In this document: one piece after another, positions 29,039 through 38,200 of the stretch
Position numbering within the stretch: position 1 is the first letter of the stretch
Layout: every line of letters starts with the position of its first letter
Assembly (NCBI GenBank): GCA_963752855.1
Contig: CAVVZX010000035.1
Span: 140,871 to 204,870 of the forward strand
Reading direction: 5' to 3'
Length of the DNA: 64,000 nucleotides
From: DATJPW01 sp963752855
GTDB lineage: Bacteria > Desulfobacterota > Desulfomonilia > Desulfomonilales > Desulfomonilaceae
Notes under the pieces: generated by a model
Databases searched by the model: none
Seen by the model: only the letters and a program-made list of their open reading frames with translations
What the model was told of the DNA's origin: nothing
Made by a program: the position numbers and the translations under genes

Positions 29039-29075
29039 GATCGAGGATTGAAAACCACTTGTCCAATCCTCGATC
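29039..29075 (-). terminator. Intrinsic terminator of the acyl-CoA dehydrogenase gene
   Basis: GATCGAGGATTG and CAATCCTCGATC form a perfect 12-bp stem with a 13-base loop. On the minus strand it is followed by TTTTGTTTAT. It lies 48 bases past the stop of the dehydrogenase gene. Confidence 0.8.
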
Positions 29076-29122
29076 TACTTGCCTACATGACTGCTGAAAA
29101 GACTATGCGCCAAGTAAAGGAA

Positions 29123-30295
29123 TTATCTGTTGGCCTTCTTTATTCCAAGGGCGTCATTGGAAACGATCATCTTCATGATGTTATGGGAACCTTCAAGTAT
29201 TTTATAGACTTTGCCGTCTCGCAGAATTCGGGCAATGGGATATTCATTGGAGTATCCGTAAGCGCCCAGGACCTCCAATGCCAGATCCGGCACCGTGTCC
29301 GCAGCGCGCGAGGCGTAGAATTTCGCCAGGCATGTCTCACGCATATTGTTGACTAATCCGCGGTCTTTCTGAATTGCGCATCGCCACACCAACGCCCTGG
29401 CAGCCTCAGTTTCAGCCACCATCTGTGCGATCACTTCCTGGACCATCTGGAATTCCGCGATAGGACGGCCGAATTGGTTACGCTCATTGGCGTACTTGAT
29501 GGCAACATCCAAGGCGGCCTGACATGTGCCGACCGCTCCCGCTGCGGCAGACAGCCTGGTGCTGATCAATTCTTTCATTAAGCTCCCGAAACCGTCACCT
29601 TCTTGTCCTAAAAGATTGGCGGCAGGCACTTTCACATCTTCCATGATGACTTCGCCCGTCGGGCAGGCCCAGATTCCAAGTTTGTTAGGTATAGCAGGAG
29701 CGGAAACGCCGGGCGAATGCATGTCCATCACAAAGGCGCTCATGCCTTTGTGTTTGGCTTTCCTGTCCGTCATGGCGAAAATAATCGACATATCCGCAAC
29801 GGGCGCCCATGTGATCCACATCTTGCGGCCGTTAAGAACATAGTGATCGCCATCTTTTACGGCCGTAGTGGACATGGCGGCCGTGTCAGAGCCGGCGTCG
29901 GGCTCGGTTATCCCAAAGCAGCCTATCATCTCGGCAGACATAAGAGCGGGGATGTATTTCCGCTTAAGGTCTTCGCTACCCCATTTGAGGATCGACATCG
30001 CGGTCCCCATGGTTTGCATGTTGAATCCGACTCTGAGAGAGCCCGAGACCCTGCCGATTTCTTCGGTAACTATGGCGTGAGCCAGGTACCCCATTCCGTT
30101 CCCGCCGTACTCCTCGGGGACCGGGCAGCCGAACAAACCTAGTTCGGCCATCTTGGTCACCAGCTCGCGCTGAAAACGATGCTCGTTCTCATCCGCGTCC
30201 GCGACAGGCGCAATCTCATTGTCGGCAAATTTCCGAACGGTGTCCCGGAGCATTATATGCTCCTCACTCAACTCCACATCGTACTCGTCACTCAT
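29123..30295 (-). CDS. Acyl-CoA dehydrogenase, glutaryl-CoA/cyclic acyl-CoA type
   Basis: FAD enzyme that oxidises an acyl-CoA to the 2-enoyl-CoA and hands electrons to an electron-transfer flavoprotein. 390 residues. Motifs: FGITEPDAGSD (FAD and substrate loop), WITWAPVADMSIIFA, RLSAAAGAVGTCQAALD, RNQFGRPIAEFQ, and the C-terminal ILEGSHNIMKMIVSNDALGIKKANR-type end with the likely catalytic Glu. From memory, that last segment and LGAYGYSNEYP resemble non-decarboxylating glutaryl-CoA dehydrogenase and cyclohexanecarboxyl-CoA dehydrogenases of anaerobic aromatic degraders more than fatty-acid enzymes. The substrate is inferred, not proven. It is a single gene with its own terminator. Confidence 0.88.
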   Translation of the reverse strand: MSDEYDVELSEEHIMLRDTVRKFADNEIAPVADADENEHRFQRELVTKMAELGLFGCPVPEEYGGNGMGYLAHAIVTEEIGRVSGSLRVGFNMQTMGTAMSILKWGSEDLKRKYIPALMSAEMIGCFGITEPDAGSDTAAMSTTAVKDGDHYVLNGRKMWITWAPVADMSIIFAMTDRKAKHKGMSAFVMDMHSPGVSAPAIPNKLGIWACPTGEVIMEDVKVPAANLLGQEGDGFGSLMKELISTRLSAAAGAVGTCQAALDVAIKYANERNQFGRPIAEFQMVQEVIAQMVAETEAARALVWRCAIQKDRGLVNNMRETCLAKFYASRAADTVPDLALEVLGAYGYSNEYPIARILRDGKVYKILEGSHNIMKMIVSNDALGIKKANR

Positions 30296-30595
30296 AATCC
30301 AATCTCCTCCCGGAACATTACTCCGGAACTATCCTTATTCTTACAGAAGAAGGAAAGTGGGGGCCACTTGATAAGGTCCGCCTCCGGATGAGGCGAACAG
30401 CCGCCCCTCCGCCTTGATCCGAAAAAGTCGTCAGCCGTAAAGAAATCCAGCGTGTATTATTAGCAAATTAGCAAAGAAACCGTCAAGAAGTAACGCTCGG
30501 TATGTTGACGCCGACGGGTCGGATGCGTCAGAGAGGTAGCCGGCAGGTTGTATGTCCGGGTCGCTGAGCGAAAAGAGGCAAAGGCCAAGGTAGGT

Positions 30596-30613
30596 GCGAC
30601 TGGCGAGTCGCCC
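30596..30613. repeat. GCGACTGGCGAGTCGC palindromic repeat
   Basis: Copy of the short palindrome family also found at 4992 (variant), 39676, 57369 and 63159. The arms are GCGACT and AGTCGC with a GGCG loop. Confidence 0.75.
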
Positions 30614-30711
30614 TGTTTGCAGATAATAACCTCCTGTGGGTTCTGCGCCCGAGGCATTGGTCGCCTTCCGGGTGGGGCATTGCGCAGTGGCCACAGTAGC
30701 TCCTGGACCAT

Positions 30712-30730
30712 GACCGGCAAGATGCCGGTC
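30712..30730. repeat. GACCGGCA-TGCCGGTC palindrome
   Basis: Eight-base arms with a three-base loop (AGA). It looks like another small intergenic repeat type; only this copy was noticed in the window. Confidence 0.5.
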
Positions 30731-30818
30731 CTACTGTTCTTGGCTCCCGCTGTGACTATCGCCAAGAGGGTCCGTGCATAGCGGCCACGCCTCCAAAGGC
30801 GGCAAGGGCCGCTCATAT

Positions 30819-31913
30819 CTAGGGGTTTTTGCGGGGGGCGACGAGGGGAACTTTTTGTCCCGTGTTCTGCGCGGGATTCCTCCAGCCGCTCTTTTCACCC
30901 TTTGAGCGGGCGAGCAGGATGATCATGAAGACTACGCCCACCAGTACCGCGAGCCACAGTGTGCAGAGTCTGATAAGGATCACTGCCGGCAGCCCATCCG
31001 CGTAGGAGATTCCCATGAATTTAAGGATGCCGATCATGCTGGCCTCAGTCCCCCCGATCCCGCCGGGCAGCATGGATAATGCCCCCACAATGGTGGAGAA
31101 ACAGTAGGCGAAGTTCGCTTGCAGGAAGGTGGAGTGCAGTCCGAGCCCATCCAGTGTCAGATAGAGTGAGATCGATTCCATTCCCCACGCGACGGTTGAC
31201 ACTAACAGCCCGACAATAAAGATTCGTGGTGTCATCAGGTCGCGACCCGCGGTCAGAATTCCGAGAATTCGGCCGCTGATCCAGGTAAGAAACGAGATCC
31301 GTCCGCAGAGTTCGAGGACCGGCCTATAGACTCTTTCCATACAAAGAAAAATCCCTCCGGCAATCACCGCTGCCGCGCAAAGAAGAAACAGATGGCGCCA
31401 GCCGCTGAACAGAACCAAAGAAAACGATCCCAGAAGCAAAACACCACAGAGGTCCATGAGGCGTTCCATCATGACAATGCCGACGACTCGAGTCGCGGGC
31501 ACTTCGTAATCCTGCTTAAGGAATACCGCCTTCACGGCTTCGCCTATTTTTCCTGGGGTGCCGGTGAGCGCAAAGCCGGCCAGGAATGCGGCTATTGAAT
31601 ATCCGAGAGGAACGGCGTCACTGCCTTGCCTCAGGTAATAATGAAATCGCCACCCCCTCAGCAGCCAGCCGATCAGCACGAGGCCGAGGACCTCCATTAA
31701 CACGGTTATCGGAAATCTCAGCAAAGACGCCATAATGCTTCTGTAATCCGACGCGAAAGTGGCCGCGGCATACAGGGCGACCCCGGCAATGACGAAGACC
31801 AATATAGATCGAATAACGCGCGGAGACGCCAACGATGACGGTCTCTCCAGGACGGCCGGCTGCGGGGGCTTCTCGTAGTTCTTTAGAGTTTCGCTTTGTG
31901 GAATCGTTTGCAT
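30819..31913 (-). CDS. Integral membrane protein, LPG synthase TM-domain family (UPF0104)
   Basis: 364 residues with about eight hydrophobic segments (SILVFVIAGVALYAAATF; ITVLMEVLGLVLIGWLL; LAVLVGVVFMIILLA and others). Conserved points are the LRGWRFHYYLRQ region, TGTPGKIGEAVKAVFLK and the C-terminal ALSMLPGGIGGTEASMIG, which match the membrane half of lysylphosphatidylglycerol synthase (PF03706). Stand-alone members lack the aminoacyl-transfer domain and are thought to move or modify lipid-linked molecules. The first ~35 residues and last ~25 are soluble and variable. No partner gene lies close by. Confidence 0.85.
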   Translation of the reverse strand: MQTIPQSETLKNYEKPPQPAVLERPSSLASPRVIRSILVFVIAGVALYAAATFASDYRSIMASLLRFPITVLMEVLGLVLIGWLLRGWRFHYYLRQGSDAVPLGYSIAAFLAGFALTGTPGKIGEAVKAVFLKQDYEVPATRVVGIVMMERLMDLCGVLLLGSFSLVLFSGWRHLFLLCAAAVIAGGIFLCMERVYRPVLELCGRISFLTWISGRILGILTAGRDLMTPRIFIVGLLVSTVAWGMESISLYLTLDGLGLHSTFLQANFAYCFSTIVGALSMLPGGIGGTEASMIGILKFMGISYADGLPAVILIRLCTLWLAVLVGVVFMIILLARSKGEKSGWRNPAQNTGQKVPLVAPRKNP

Positions 31914-31949
31914 TTGTGATTTATGAGAGAGGGAAATGGCGCCGGCAGA

Positions 31950-32407
31950 CTATTCGCGGTTCGGGAAGTAAATGCATTTGCTGCTGAAGATACTCCATGA
32001 CTGATCCAATTGTTGTTTGAGGCCCTGAATGTACCGAGTCATCTGCGGGAAATTAGGGTCTTTGGGATTCATCATGATGGCGCGTCGGTACTCGGCCGCG
32101 TATCTATACCAATTCGCTTGCCAGGTTCTTTCCAGCGCCAGGCACTCACCGTACTCGGGGTTAGTCAGATCGCCCCGAAACGCGTACTCTCCGGGCGCCT
32201 GCTGCTGCTGTTGAGCCGGAGGCCCCGGAGCGAGCGGTTGCATGGGCTGCGCAGGCTGTGGCTGGGATAAGCAGGCGCAGGCTGCGCCTGTGGATAACCC
32301 GGCGCCTGACACCAAGCCTGCATCGGCATGGCGCCAAACACCACGCCCAACACCAGCGCCGCTAACGATGGCCTGACTGACAGAGCTTTGACAAAGCGAC
32401 AGATCAT
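31950..32407 (-). CDS. Exported Pro/Gln-rich protein of unknown function, one frameshift
   Basis: The start is ATG 32407, with a signal peptide (LAALVLGVVFGAMPMQAWC; possibly a lipoprotein Cys). A low-complexity stretch of APAYP and PQPAQPMQPL follows, then a helical C-terminal part (LALERTWQANWYRYAAEYRRAIMMN…). The N-terminal and C-terminal parts are in different frames, joined near 32270, where CAGCC-type runs make an indel plausible. Total about 150 residues. I recognise no family. Confidence 0.6.
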
Positions 32408-32676
32408 GGCCGCTCCCTGCTACGGCATATTAATAAAATTGATGAGTTGTAGTCAAGCTGCAAAAAGATTGCTGTGTCCGGAGAGGTCGGATTACTGTAT
32501 CGCCGCGCTTCAAAGAACGCGTTGAGCATCAAGCGCTCTTCAGCAGGGGTCCCTAAAAGTGATTGCAGCGCCCCGTCCTGTTCTATAGATTAGTGCTGTC
32601 TCATTGCTCAGAGTGACTTATGCGTTTGGATCTGCTGTGGCGCCACGAAGGGTAACACCGACTACGGAGGCTGGCG

Positions 32677-33011
32677 ATGACAAAGACCTTGAACAAATTC
32701 ACGGGCCGATGGCGCATCCTCGAAATGGAGATGTGGGACAAGGATTTCATCGATCTTGTCGGAGAAGGGCATATCACCTTCGACCGAAAGAATGGTGGGG
32801 AACTTCATTTCTGGGGCCGTTGATTGCAGTCTGGACTGCCGCATTGAGAAGGTCAGGGAAGCGGGAACGGATCGAATTCTCATTTGTTGGCGAGGACGAA
32901 GGGGAAGAAGTCTTCGGCCGAGGGTGGGCCGTGCTGGATGGAGACAAGCTGCGGGGCCGGATCTACTTTCACCACGGAGATCAGTCCGGATTCGTTGCTG
33001 AAATATCCTGA
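32677..33011 (+). pseudogene. Small conserved protein of unknown function, two frameshifts
   Basis: ATG 32677 follows GGAGG at seven bases. The first frame gives KFTGRWRILEMEMWDKDFIDLVGEGHITF; the protein continues in a second frame (GAVDCSLDCRIEKVREAGTDRI, from about 32810) and in a third (EFSFVGEDEGEEVFGRGWAVLDGDKLRGRIYFHHGDQSGF) to the TGA at 33009. Joined, it makes a compact ~110-residue protein. I recall small proteins of this type in many bacterial accessory regions, but know no function. Confidence 0.6.
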
Positions 33012-33167
33012 GATCTGCGTTCCAAAAATTCTGCAAGATCGCCAGGACTCCACGCGCCGTAACGGTGGAACTTTTCCGGTCAAGGCCTACGAGATAGCGG
33101 ATCCCGAGAAATACAAAGAGCCCAGGAGAAGTGGACTGAGACTTAACTTATTTGCAGTCGAGGCAAA

Positions 33168-33418
33168 ATGGAGTACACTCTAACTCAACACGCGCGGAAC
33201 GCTTTGACTAAACGCAAAATCACACTGGAATGGCTGGAGCGTACTCTAGCCAATCCAACGCTGATCGAACCCGACTTGATAGATCGGACCCTGGAGCATA
33301 GGCTGGCAGCAATAGCGGAGCACGGAAATCGCGTGCTTCGGTGATCGTAAGTACGTCGGCAGATCCAATCCGAGTGGTGACGCTGTTTTTCGACCGCAAG
33401 ATGAGAGGCAGACTATGA
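33168..33418 (+). pseudogene. DUF4258 protein, putative toxin-like partner, one frameshift
   Basis: MEYTLTQHARNALTKRKIT… then LEHRLAAIAEHGNRVLR reads from ATG 33168 to a TGA. The expected end, VIVSTSADPIRVVTLFFDRKMRGRL, continues in the next frame. One missing G in the CGGTGATC sequence near 33343 explains the break (CGG-GTG-ATC). Repaired, it is about 83 residues with the DUF4258 pattern (H near the N-terminus, R and a C-terminal 'FFDR' strand). DUF4258 proteins are distant relatives of RelE/BrnT-type small toxins. Its end overlaps the next gene by four bases (CTATGA). Confidence 0.7.
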
Positions 33419-33633
33419 AACTCAAAATTGACCGCGAAGCCGATGCGCTTTATCTCACACTTGACGATTCTGATGTTATCGAGTCCGAAGAGGTGTCGCC
33501 CGGGATTATCGTGGACTACAACTCGGACGATCAAGTCGTCGGCATAGAGATGCTCTATCTTTCAAAGCGGACGCCCAAGCTCGATACGGGAAAGCTCATG
33601 TTCGAAACCGAACCCTCGTTGGACGCGCAATAG
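33415..33633 (+). CDS. DUF2283 protein, putative antitoxin-like partner
   Basis: 72 residues with the DUF2283 pattern: KLKIDREADALYLTLDD, then VSPGIIVDYNSDDQVVGIEML. It starts in the ATGA overlap with the DUF4258 gene, so the two are translationally coupled. DUF4258-DUF2283 pairs recur in bacterial genomes and have been suggested to be toxin-antitoxin modules; activity here is unproven. Confidence 0.85.
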   Translation: MKLKIDREADALYLTLDDSDVIESEEVSPGIIVDYNSDDQVVGIEMLYLSKRTPKLDTGKLMFETEPSLDAQ

Positions 33634-33760
33634 CTCAAGGGCTCCTGCGCTCATCTGTTCTTTGAGAGACCTCCCCCAACTATTGACAACCCCTCTCCTC
33701 AGAACCAAATTTCAGAGCAGAAGCGGGATTGCGCTTCGAAAGGGGTGAGCATCATGCCTT

Positions 33761-34111
33761 TTGAGAAAGGTTCGAGCGGAAGAATTTGACGCGCTGCACG
33801 ACATGGGAAGATCGTTGGTCGACCGGGAACAACTGCACGGGATGGCGGTCGAGTATGAATTTGATGTATGCGCGTTTGATCGGTGGCGGCGCAAAGTGGC
33901 CGATCTCCTGTTTTCACACGGTGGCTGCGATGATCTGTACTACCAACGTTTCTCCAAAGAAGTAGTGGATCCGAATATTCGTAGCCTGGAACAAGGTCTG
34001 CGTATCCTTGCCGCAGCGCGGGATGACGTCGAAAGACTGAAAGTATCGGCCCAACGCGCAATTGTCGGACAAAGGAAAACGTCCGAACGCCCGAGCGTCA
34101 GCTATCATTAA
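33761..34111 (+). CDS. Small protein of unknown function
   Basis: 116 residues, helical, charged (AEEFDALHDMGRSLVDREQL … VEYEFDVCAFDRWRRKVADLLFSHGG). I recognise no named domain. The frame opens at TTG 33761, but an ATG at 33752 in another frame (MPFEKG…) has a better position, so an indel close to the start is likely. It follows the DUF4258/DUF2283 pair at 127 bases. Confidence 0.5.
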   Translation: MRKVRAEEFDALHDMGRSLVDREQLHGMAVEYEFDVCAFDRWRRKVADLLFSHGGCDDLYYQRFSKEVVDPNIRSLEQGLRILAAARDDVERLKVSAQRAIVGQRKTSERPSVSYH

Positions 34112-34123
34112 AACAGGAGCCAA

Positions 34124-34155
34124 GGGAAAAACTCTTTTGCAAAAGAGTTTTCCCC
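34124..34155. terminator. Hairpin GGGAAAAACTCTTTTGC…
   Basis: ACTCTTTTGCAAAAGAGT is a perfect palindrome flanked by GGGAAAA and TTTTCCCC, giving a long stem just past the small gene at 33761. It belongs to the same hairpin type as 5125 and 11241. The region from here to 34419 shows no gene. Confidence 0.5.
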
Positions 34156-34419
34156 CTGGAACCCTCTTTCAGAAAACTCTTATATGTTTGCAGCGACGCG
34201 CCTGACTATGCGTCATCAACGGCCACAAACTATAACATAATAGAACTGTAGGAGTTTTTAGGGAGGGGTCTGGGGCCACTCGGCGTGGGGCCAGTAATGC
34301 GCCGAAAATGCCACGCCGTTGATCAACGTTGCATCTGCTTGAGCCTCATTTATCGCCGTGCGCGGAGCACTTTTTGCAAAAACGTCCTCCCCAGAACTTT
34401 CCTAAAAATCCTATGGCTG

Positions 34420-35137
34420 TTACGGCGGGGGTCCGGATTGGTAGGTGGTTTCGGGTATTCGTAATACCAAGTAATAGAGAGCCGCTATCAGCATCAGAAT
34501 CAGCACTCCGGACCAAACTATGTCCGTGGGAAAATGACCGCCTTGAACCAATCTGGCGATTCCCGCCGCAGTCCCGAATGCGATGCCGCCGGTGAGACCG
34601 ATCACCGAAATTACAGGGTGCAGCGGATAAAATGCCACCACGGAAGCCACCGAATAGCCCATGGCGCAATGGCCGCACGTGAAAGATCTTCCTTGTCCCG
34701 GGCCCTGGGGCTCCCAGACCCTCCTGTATTCTCGATCACCGCCCATATGCACTAGCTCTGACGGTCGCGGTCTACCCCAGCCCGGCTTGAGAATCCCATT
34801 GACCAACAAGCCCGGTCCGAGAATGGCGGTTAGTATTACTACCAGAGAGGGTTTGAAGTACCGCGCGAGGGACTTTTCCCAATTTCGCCGCCACGCAGAG
34901 CGCGAGAGCGAGCGCTGCGAGTATCCAGGTTGGGTATTCTCCATATTTGTACAAAAAGGCCCACGGCTGCTCGTACCTAAGGAACCAGCCTTTGTAAATG
35001 CCGGCCGCCTTATAGAATTGTTCAGACCATTGGAGGTCCCACCCGGTGAGGTCGAGCACAGCGGTGACTAGCAGTCCAAAGACAAAGAGGCCGAAGATAA
35101 TTGCCAGCCCCCTCAAACGAGGTTTTTCATAAAACAT
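34420..35137 (-). CDS. PAP2-family membrane phosphatase, one frameshift
   Basis: PAP2 enzymes remove phosphate from lipids such as undecaprenyl or phosphatidyl phosphates at the membrane. ATG 35137 starts a first frame with two membrane helices (LAIIFGLFVFGLLVTAVL; ILAALALALCVAA). The rest is in another frame after about 34870. Signature motifs follow: KPGWGRPRP, then FTCGHCAMG, then RLVQGGHFPTDIVWS. In the second motif the usual PSGH reads TCGH, keeping the catalytic His. About 238 residues if joined. Confidence 0.8.
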
Positions 35138-35230
35138 CAGCCTTCTCTGCGTTCTTCGCGCCTGCCCCGGACTCTGATCCGGGGATCTTTGCGATTAATA
35201 CCACTTGCTTTCCGAGGGCCTGTTCCCCAA

Positions 35231-35320
35231 TCAGAAACCTACGCCCAGCCACAATATAACAATTAGCGCCAGGGCTATCAGACCGACGTACAATCCGTAT
35301 CTCTTTCTCTGAAAAAGCAT
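35231..35320 (-). CDS. 29-residue single-helix membrane peptide
   Basis: Starts at ATG 35320 after a strong GGAGGTG placed five bases upstream, and ends with TGA at 35231. The peptide has a basic head (MLFQRKRYG) followed by one hydrophobic helix (LYVGLIALALIVILWLGVGF), the shape of bacterial small membrane proteins. It lies between the PAP2 and SLC13 genes on the same strand. It is too short for family assignment, but the ribosome site and composition support it as real. Confidence 0.6.
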   Translation of the reverse strand: MLFQRKRYGLYVGLIALALIVILWLGVGF

Positions 35321-35424
35321 ATCACACCTCCGAACAATTTTCGGCTTGTACCATTTAGATGATTGCGGAAACGTCCGGATTCAGCCCTCAAGTCAATACC
35401 TATGGCGATTCCAGCGCCCGTGCT

Positions 35425-37198
35425 TTACTGCTCAAAAGGGCCAAATCTCGGGATCAGCAGTATGCTTGCTGCGGCGGTCATTATGTCCATCGGTATTCCC
35501 ATGCGCAAGAAATCTGTGAAGCGGTATCCTCCCGGGCCCCAAACCATGAGGTGGGTCTGATTCGCTATGGGGCTGGCAAATGCCAGGGACGCGGACATCA
35601 TAATCGAGATGGCAAACGGCGCGACGTTTACGCCCAGGGATTGGGCCGTCGACATTGCTATGGGAAAGATCAGCACCGCTGCTGCCGCATGACCGACTAC
35701 TTCGGTGAGGATTAAGGTCGTAATATACACCATGGTCAAAGCCGTCCAAGGATTCGAGCCGGCAAATCCGATAAGGCCGTTGGCGATAACCTCTGCCAGC
35801 GCCGGTCTTCAGCAAAGCCTGTCCCAGACCTATGGACGCCGCAATGGTCAAGAGGACCTCTGTGTCGATGCTGGATCGAGCGTCAGATCCGCTGACACAG
35901 CCTGTCATGATCATGAAACCGGCGGCCAGCATGGCGGCTTGCAGCATGGAAAGCCACTCCAACGTAGCCAACACCACCATTCCTCCAAGTATGATAAGAG
36001 CCACCGGCGCTCGCTCGTGACGGGGAGGGCTGGAGTCCTCTATTGGGCTCACCAGATAGAAATCCCTTGTATATCTGTACTCTTCGAAGAAGGAGGGACG
36101 GGCCTCCAGCAGAAGCGTATCGCCAGGCAGGAGGACCACGTCGCCGACCTTGCTTTTGAGAAGCGTTCCATGTCTGGCCACGGCAAGCACTACGGCATTG
36201 TAGCGTGCCCGGAAACGCCCTTGCCTGATGGAGCGGCCTACCAGCGGGGAGCCGTGAGAAACTACGGCTTCGAGCAATGATCGGTCGCTGCGAGGTGGCC
36301 TGAGTTTGAATACTTGCTCTGTCGCCGGCATTAATCCCTTTATTTTCTGAAGATCCACGGCCCCGTTAACAGCGCCCACAAACAGCAGCCGATCATTGCC
36401 CTCCAGCAGTTCCTGATTTGAGACCGCAGACAGCACATGACCGCGTCGTTCGATCTCGGCAAGGTACATGTTAGGCAAATTTCGGAGACCCGCCTCCTCG
36501 ACGGTTTTGCCATCGAGTCTGCCACCCGGCTGCACAATCATTTCGACGGTGTATTCCCGCGTGTTCTCGATGAAGCTGATTCCCGGCCGGCGATCCGGCA
36601 GCAGCCATTTGCTGAACAAGATCATGAAAGCAAGGCCGAGTATGCTGACAGGCACGCCGACCCAGGCAATGTCGAACATGCCCAAGGATGGCGCTTTTGC
36701 CTGAGACATCAACAGTCCATTGACGATGAGGTTCGTGCTCGTGCCTATGAGCGTCCACATTCCAAGCAGCGAAGCGTAACTGAGCGGAATCATGAATTTG
36801 GACACAGGCAAATCGTGTCGCCGGCACCATTGTTCGACCGCGGGTATCATAATCGCCACTTGAGGTGTATTGTTGGTAAATGCGCTTACGACTGTGGTAG
36901 GGACTTGCAGGCGCAGTTGAGCAGTCAGCATTGACCGCGGTTTTCCAAGCAGATAGTCAACAATGACCACCGTCAAACCTGTCCGGTCAATTCCTACCGC
37001 CACAATATACAAGACGCCCACCGTCACCATGCCTTCGTTTGCGAGGCCTGAGAGCGCTTCACTGGGAGACAGAACGCCGGTGATGAGCAGCAGTGTGACT
37101 CCACCCATCAGGACTGTATCCGGTCCGATCTTAGTGAGCGCTAGGAATCCGAGCATTACCACTACAACAGATAGTGCAAACCATGCTTCGTAGCCCAT
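35425..37198 (-). CDS. SLC13/DASS-type anion transporter with two TrkA-C domains, one frameshift
   Basis: Membrane transporter of about 590 residues. N-terminal helices contain SAFTNNTPQVAIMIPAV and SLLGMWTLIGTSTNLIVNG, the ArsB/DASS transport-core motifs. Two regulatory TrkA-C domains follow in the middle (VEEAGLRNLPNMYLAEIERRG; VGRSIRQGRFRARYNAVVLAVAR), then a second set of helices ending MVWGPGGYRFTDFLRMGIPMDI. The frame changes near 35790: the long frame opens at ATG 37198 with a good GAGGAG, and the last ~105 residues read from the next frame to 35425. Likely substrates are sulfate, other divalent anions or dicarboxylates. Confidence 0.85.
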
Positions 37199-37681
37199 AC
37201 AGGCGCTCCTCATTTCCCCTTACGGCTTGTGACGCGTTTTACGTTAATTATTAACCAATTTTTTTTTCAGGCGTCCATGAGCACTCATGAACACCGTTGA
37301 TACTACAAAGATACTGCAATTTCACGCGAGACGTCATCCACCACGAGCAAAATCAACAGCGGCTAATTAACAAAATTGCCTCGCAGTACAAAGAATAAGG
37401 CCCGACAATTTTCCGGTCAAATGAGATTTTCGCGGAGTCGGTAACAAAGGAAATCTTTACCACAGAGATCGCTGAGAATGTCATCGTTAAGAGTAGAACA
37501 GTAGAATAGGCGTCTCGCCTGCCTGCAGCTAACCGGCAGGACCTTCCGGTATGTTCTGAATTCGGTAGCAGCGGATAGTGTCCTGGGACACTACCGTAAT
37601 TTAGCCGATATTGACCCGGCGCTGCCGGTCTGGTAAAAAATAAAGGTTGTGGAATGGATATTCTCCCGGAAGGAACAGATT
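37199..37681. other. Intergenic region upstream of greA
   Basis: No gene seen in 480 bases. At 37576-37593 there is an inverted repeat TAGTGTCC-TG-GGACACTA that could bind a regulator or form a small hairpin ahead of greA. AT-rich stretches near 37230-37270 and 37630 could hold promoters. Confidence 0.5.
37576..37593. promoter_or_regulatory. Inverted repeat TAGTGTCC-TG-GGACACTA
   Basis: Eight-base perfect arms with a two-base centre, about 90 bases before the greA start. Its size fits a dimeric repressor site. I do not recognise the regulator. Confidence 0.35.
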
Positions 37682-38158
37682 ATGGCCGTACAAAAACGTC
37701 CCATTTCCGTCGAGGGACACAAGAAATTGAAAGAAGATATAGACCGTTTGATGCGTATAGAACGCCCAAGTGTAATTAAAGAGATCGAAATAGCCATCGG
37801 GCACGGAGATCTTTCGGAAAACGCCGAATATACCTATGCTAAAGAGAAACAGGCCCTTTTAGAAACCCGCATAAGGGACCTTCAGGACCGACTTGCCTCA
37901 TCGGAAATTATTGACGTCGAGAATCGTCCCCCATCCGACAAAGTCATTTTCGGGAGCCGCGTGACCATCGAGGACGTTGATACTAATGAAAAAAAGATAT
38001 ACCGGATTCTCGGGCAAGACGACGCGGATATTGGACAGGGGATAATTTCGGTTGATTCCCCCTTGGGCAGCGCTCTTATCGGCAAGCAGGAGCAAGACTT
38101 CGTGGAAGTTAAGACACCCAACGGAGTAAGAGAGTACGAAGTCCTGGAGATTGCCTGA
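37682..38158 (+). CDS. greA: Transcription elongation factor GreA
   Basis: GreA enters the RNA polymerase channel and helps cleave backtracked transcripts. The N-terminal coiled coil contains LKEDIDRLMRIERPSVIKEIEIAIGHGDLSENAEY, with the acidic DLSENAEY tip. The C-terminal domain (VIFGSRVTIEDVDTNEKKIYRILG) is complete. ATG 37682 follows GGAAGGA; the open frame reaches 37649, but residues before MAVQKRP are not family-like. 158 residues, normal. Confidence 0.95.
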   Translation: MAVQKRPISVEGHKKLKEDIDRLMRIERPSVIKEIEIAIGHGDLSENAEYTYAKEKQALLETRIRDLQDRLASSEIIDVENRPPSDKVIFGSRVTIEDVDTNEKKIYRILGQDDADIGQGIISVDSPLGSALIGKQEQDFVEVKTPNGVREYEVLEIA

Positions 38159-38200
38159 TTAGCCTGAGCGGTCAATTGTAATGTCCTGCAATAAGAATAT

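Larger units (their letters stand above)
30296..30818. other. Intergenic region with dispersed repeats
   Basis: No convincing gene in 520 bases. It contains a GCGACTGGCGAGTCGC palindrome at 30596-30611 and a GACCGGCA…TGCCGGTC palindrome at 30712-30730. Open frames here have no ribosome site or family motif. Confidence 0.6.

Noticed and set aside
30431..30816. Two minus-strand frames of 87 and 118 codons
   Set aside because: They run across palindromic repeats, have no ribosome site and match nothing known.
32677..33011. In-frame TGA in the small conserved gene as a selenocysteine codon
   Set aside because: The protein continues in another frame, not past the TGA in the same frame, so an indel explains it better.
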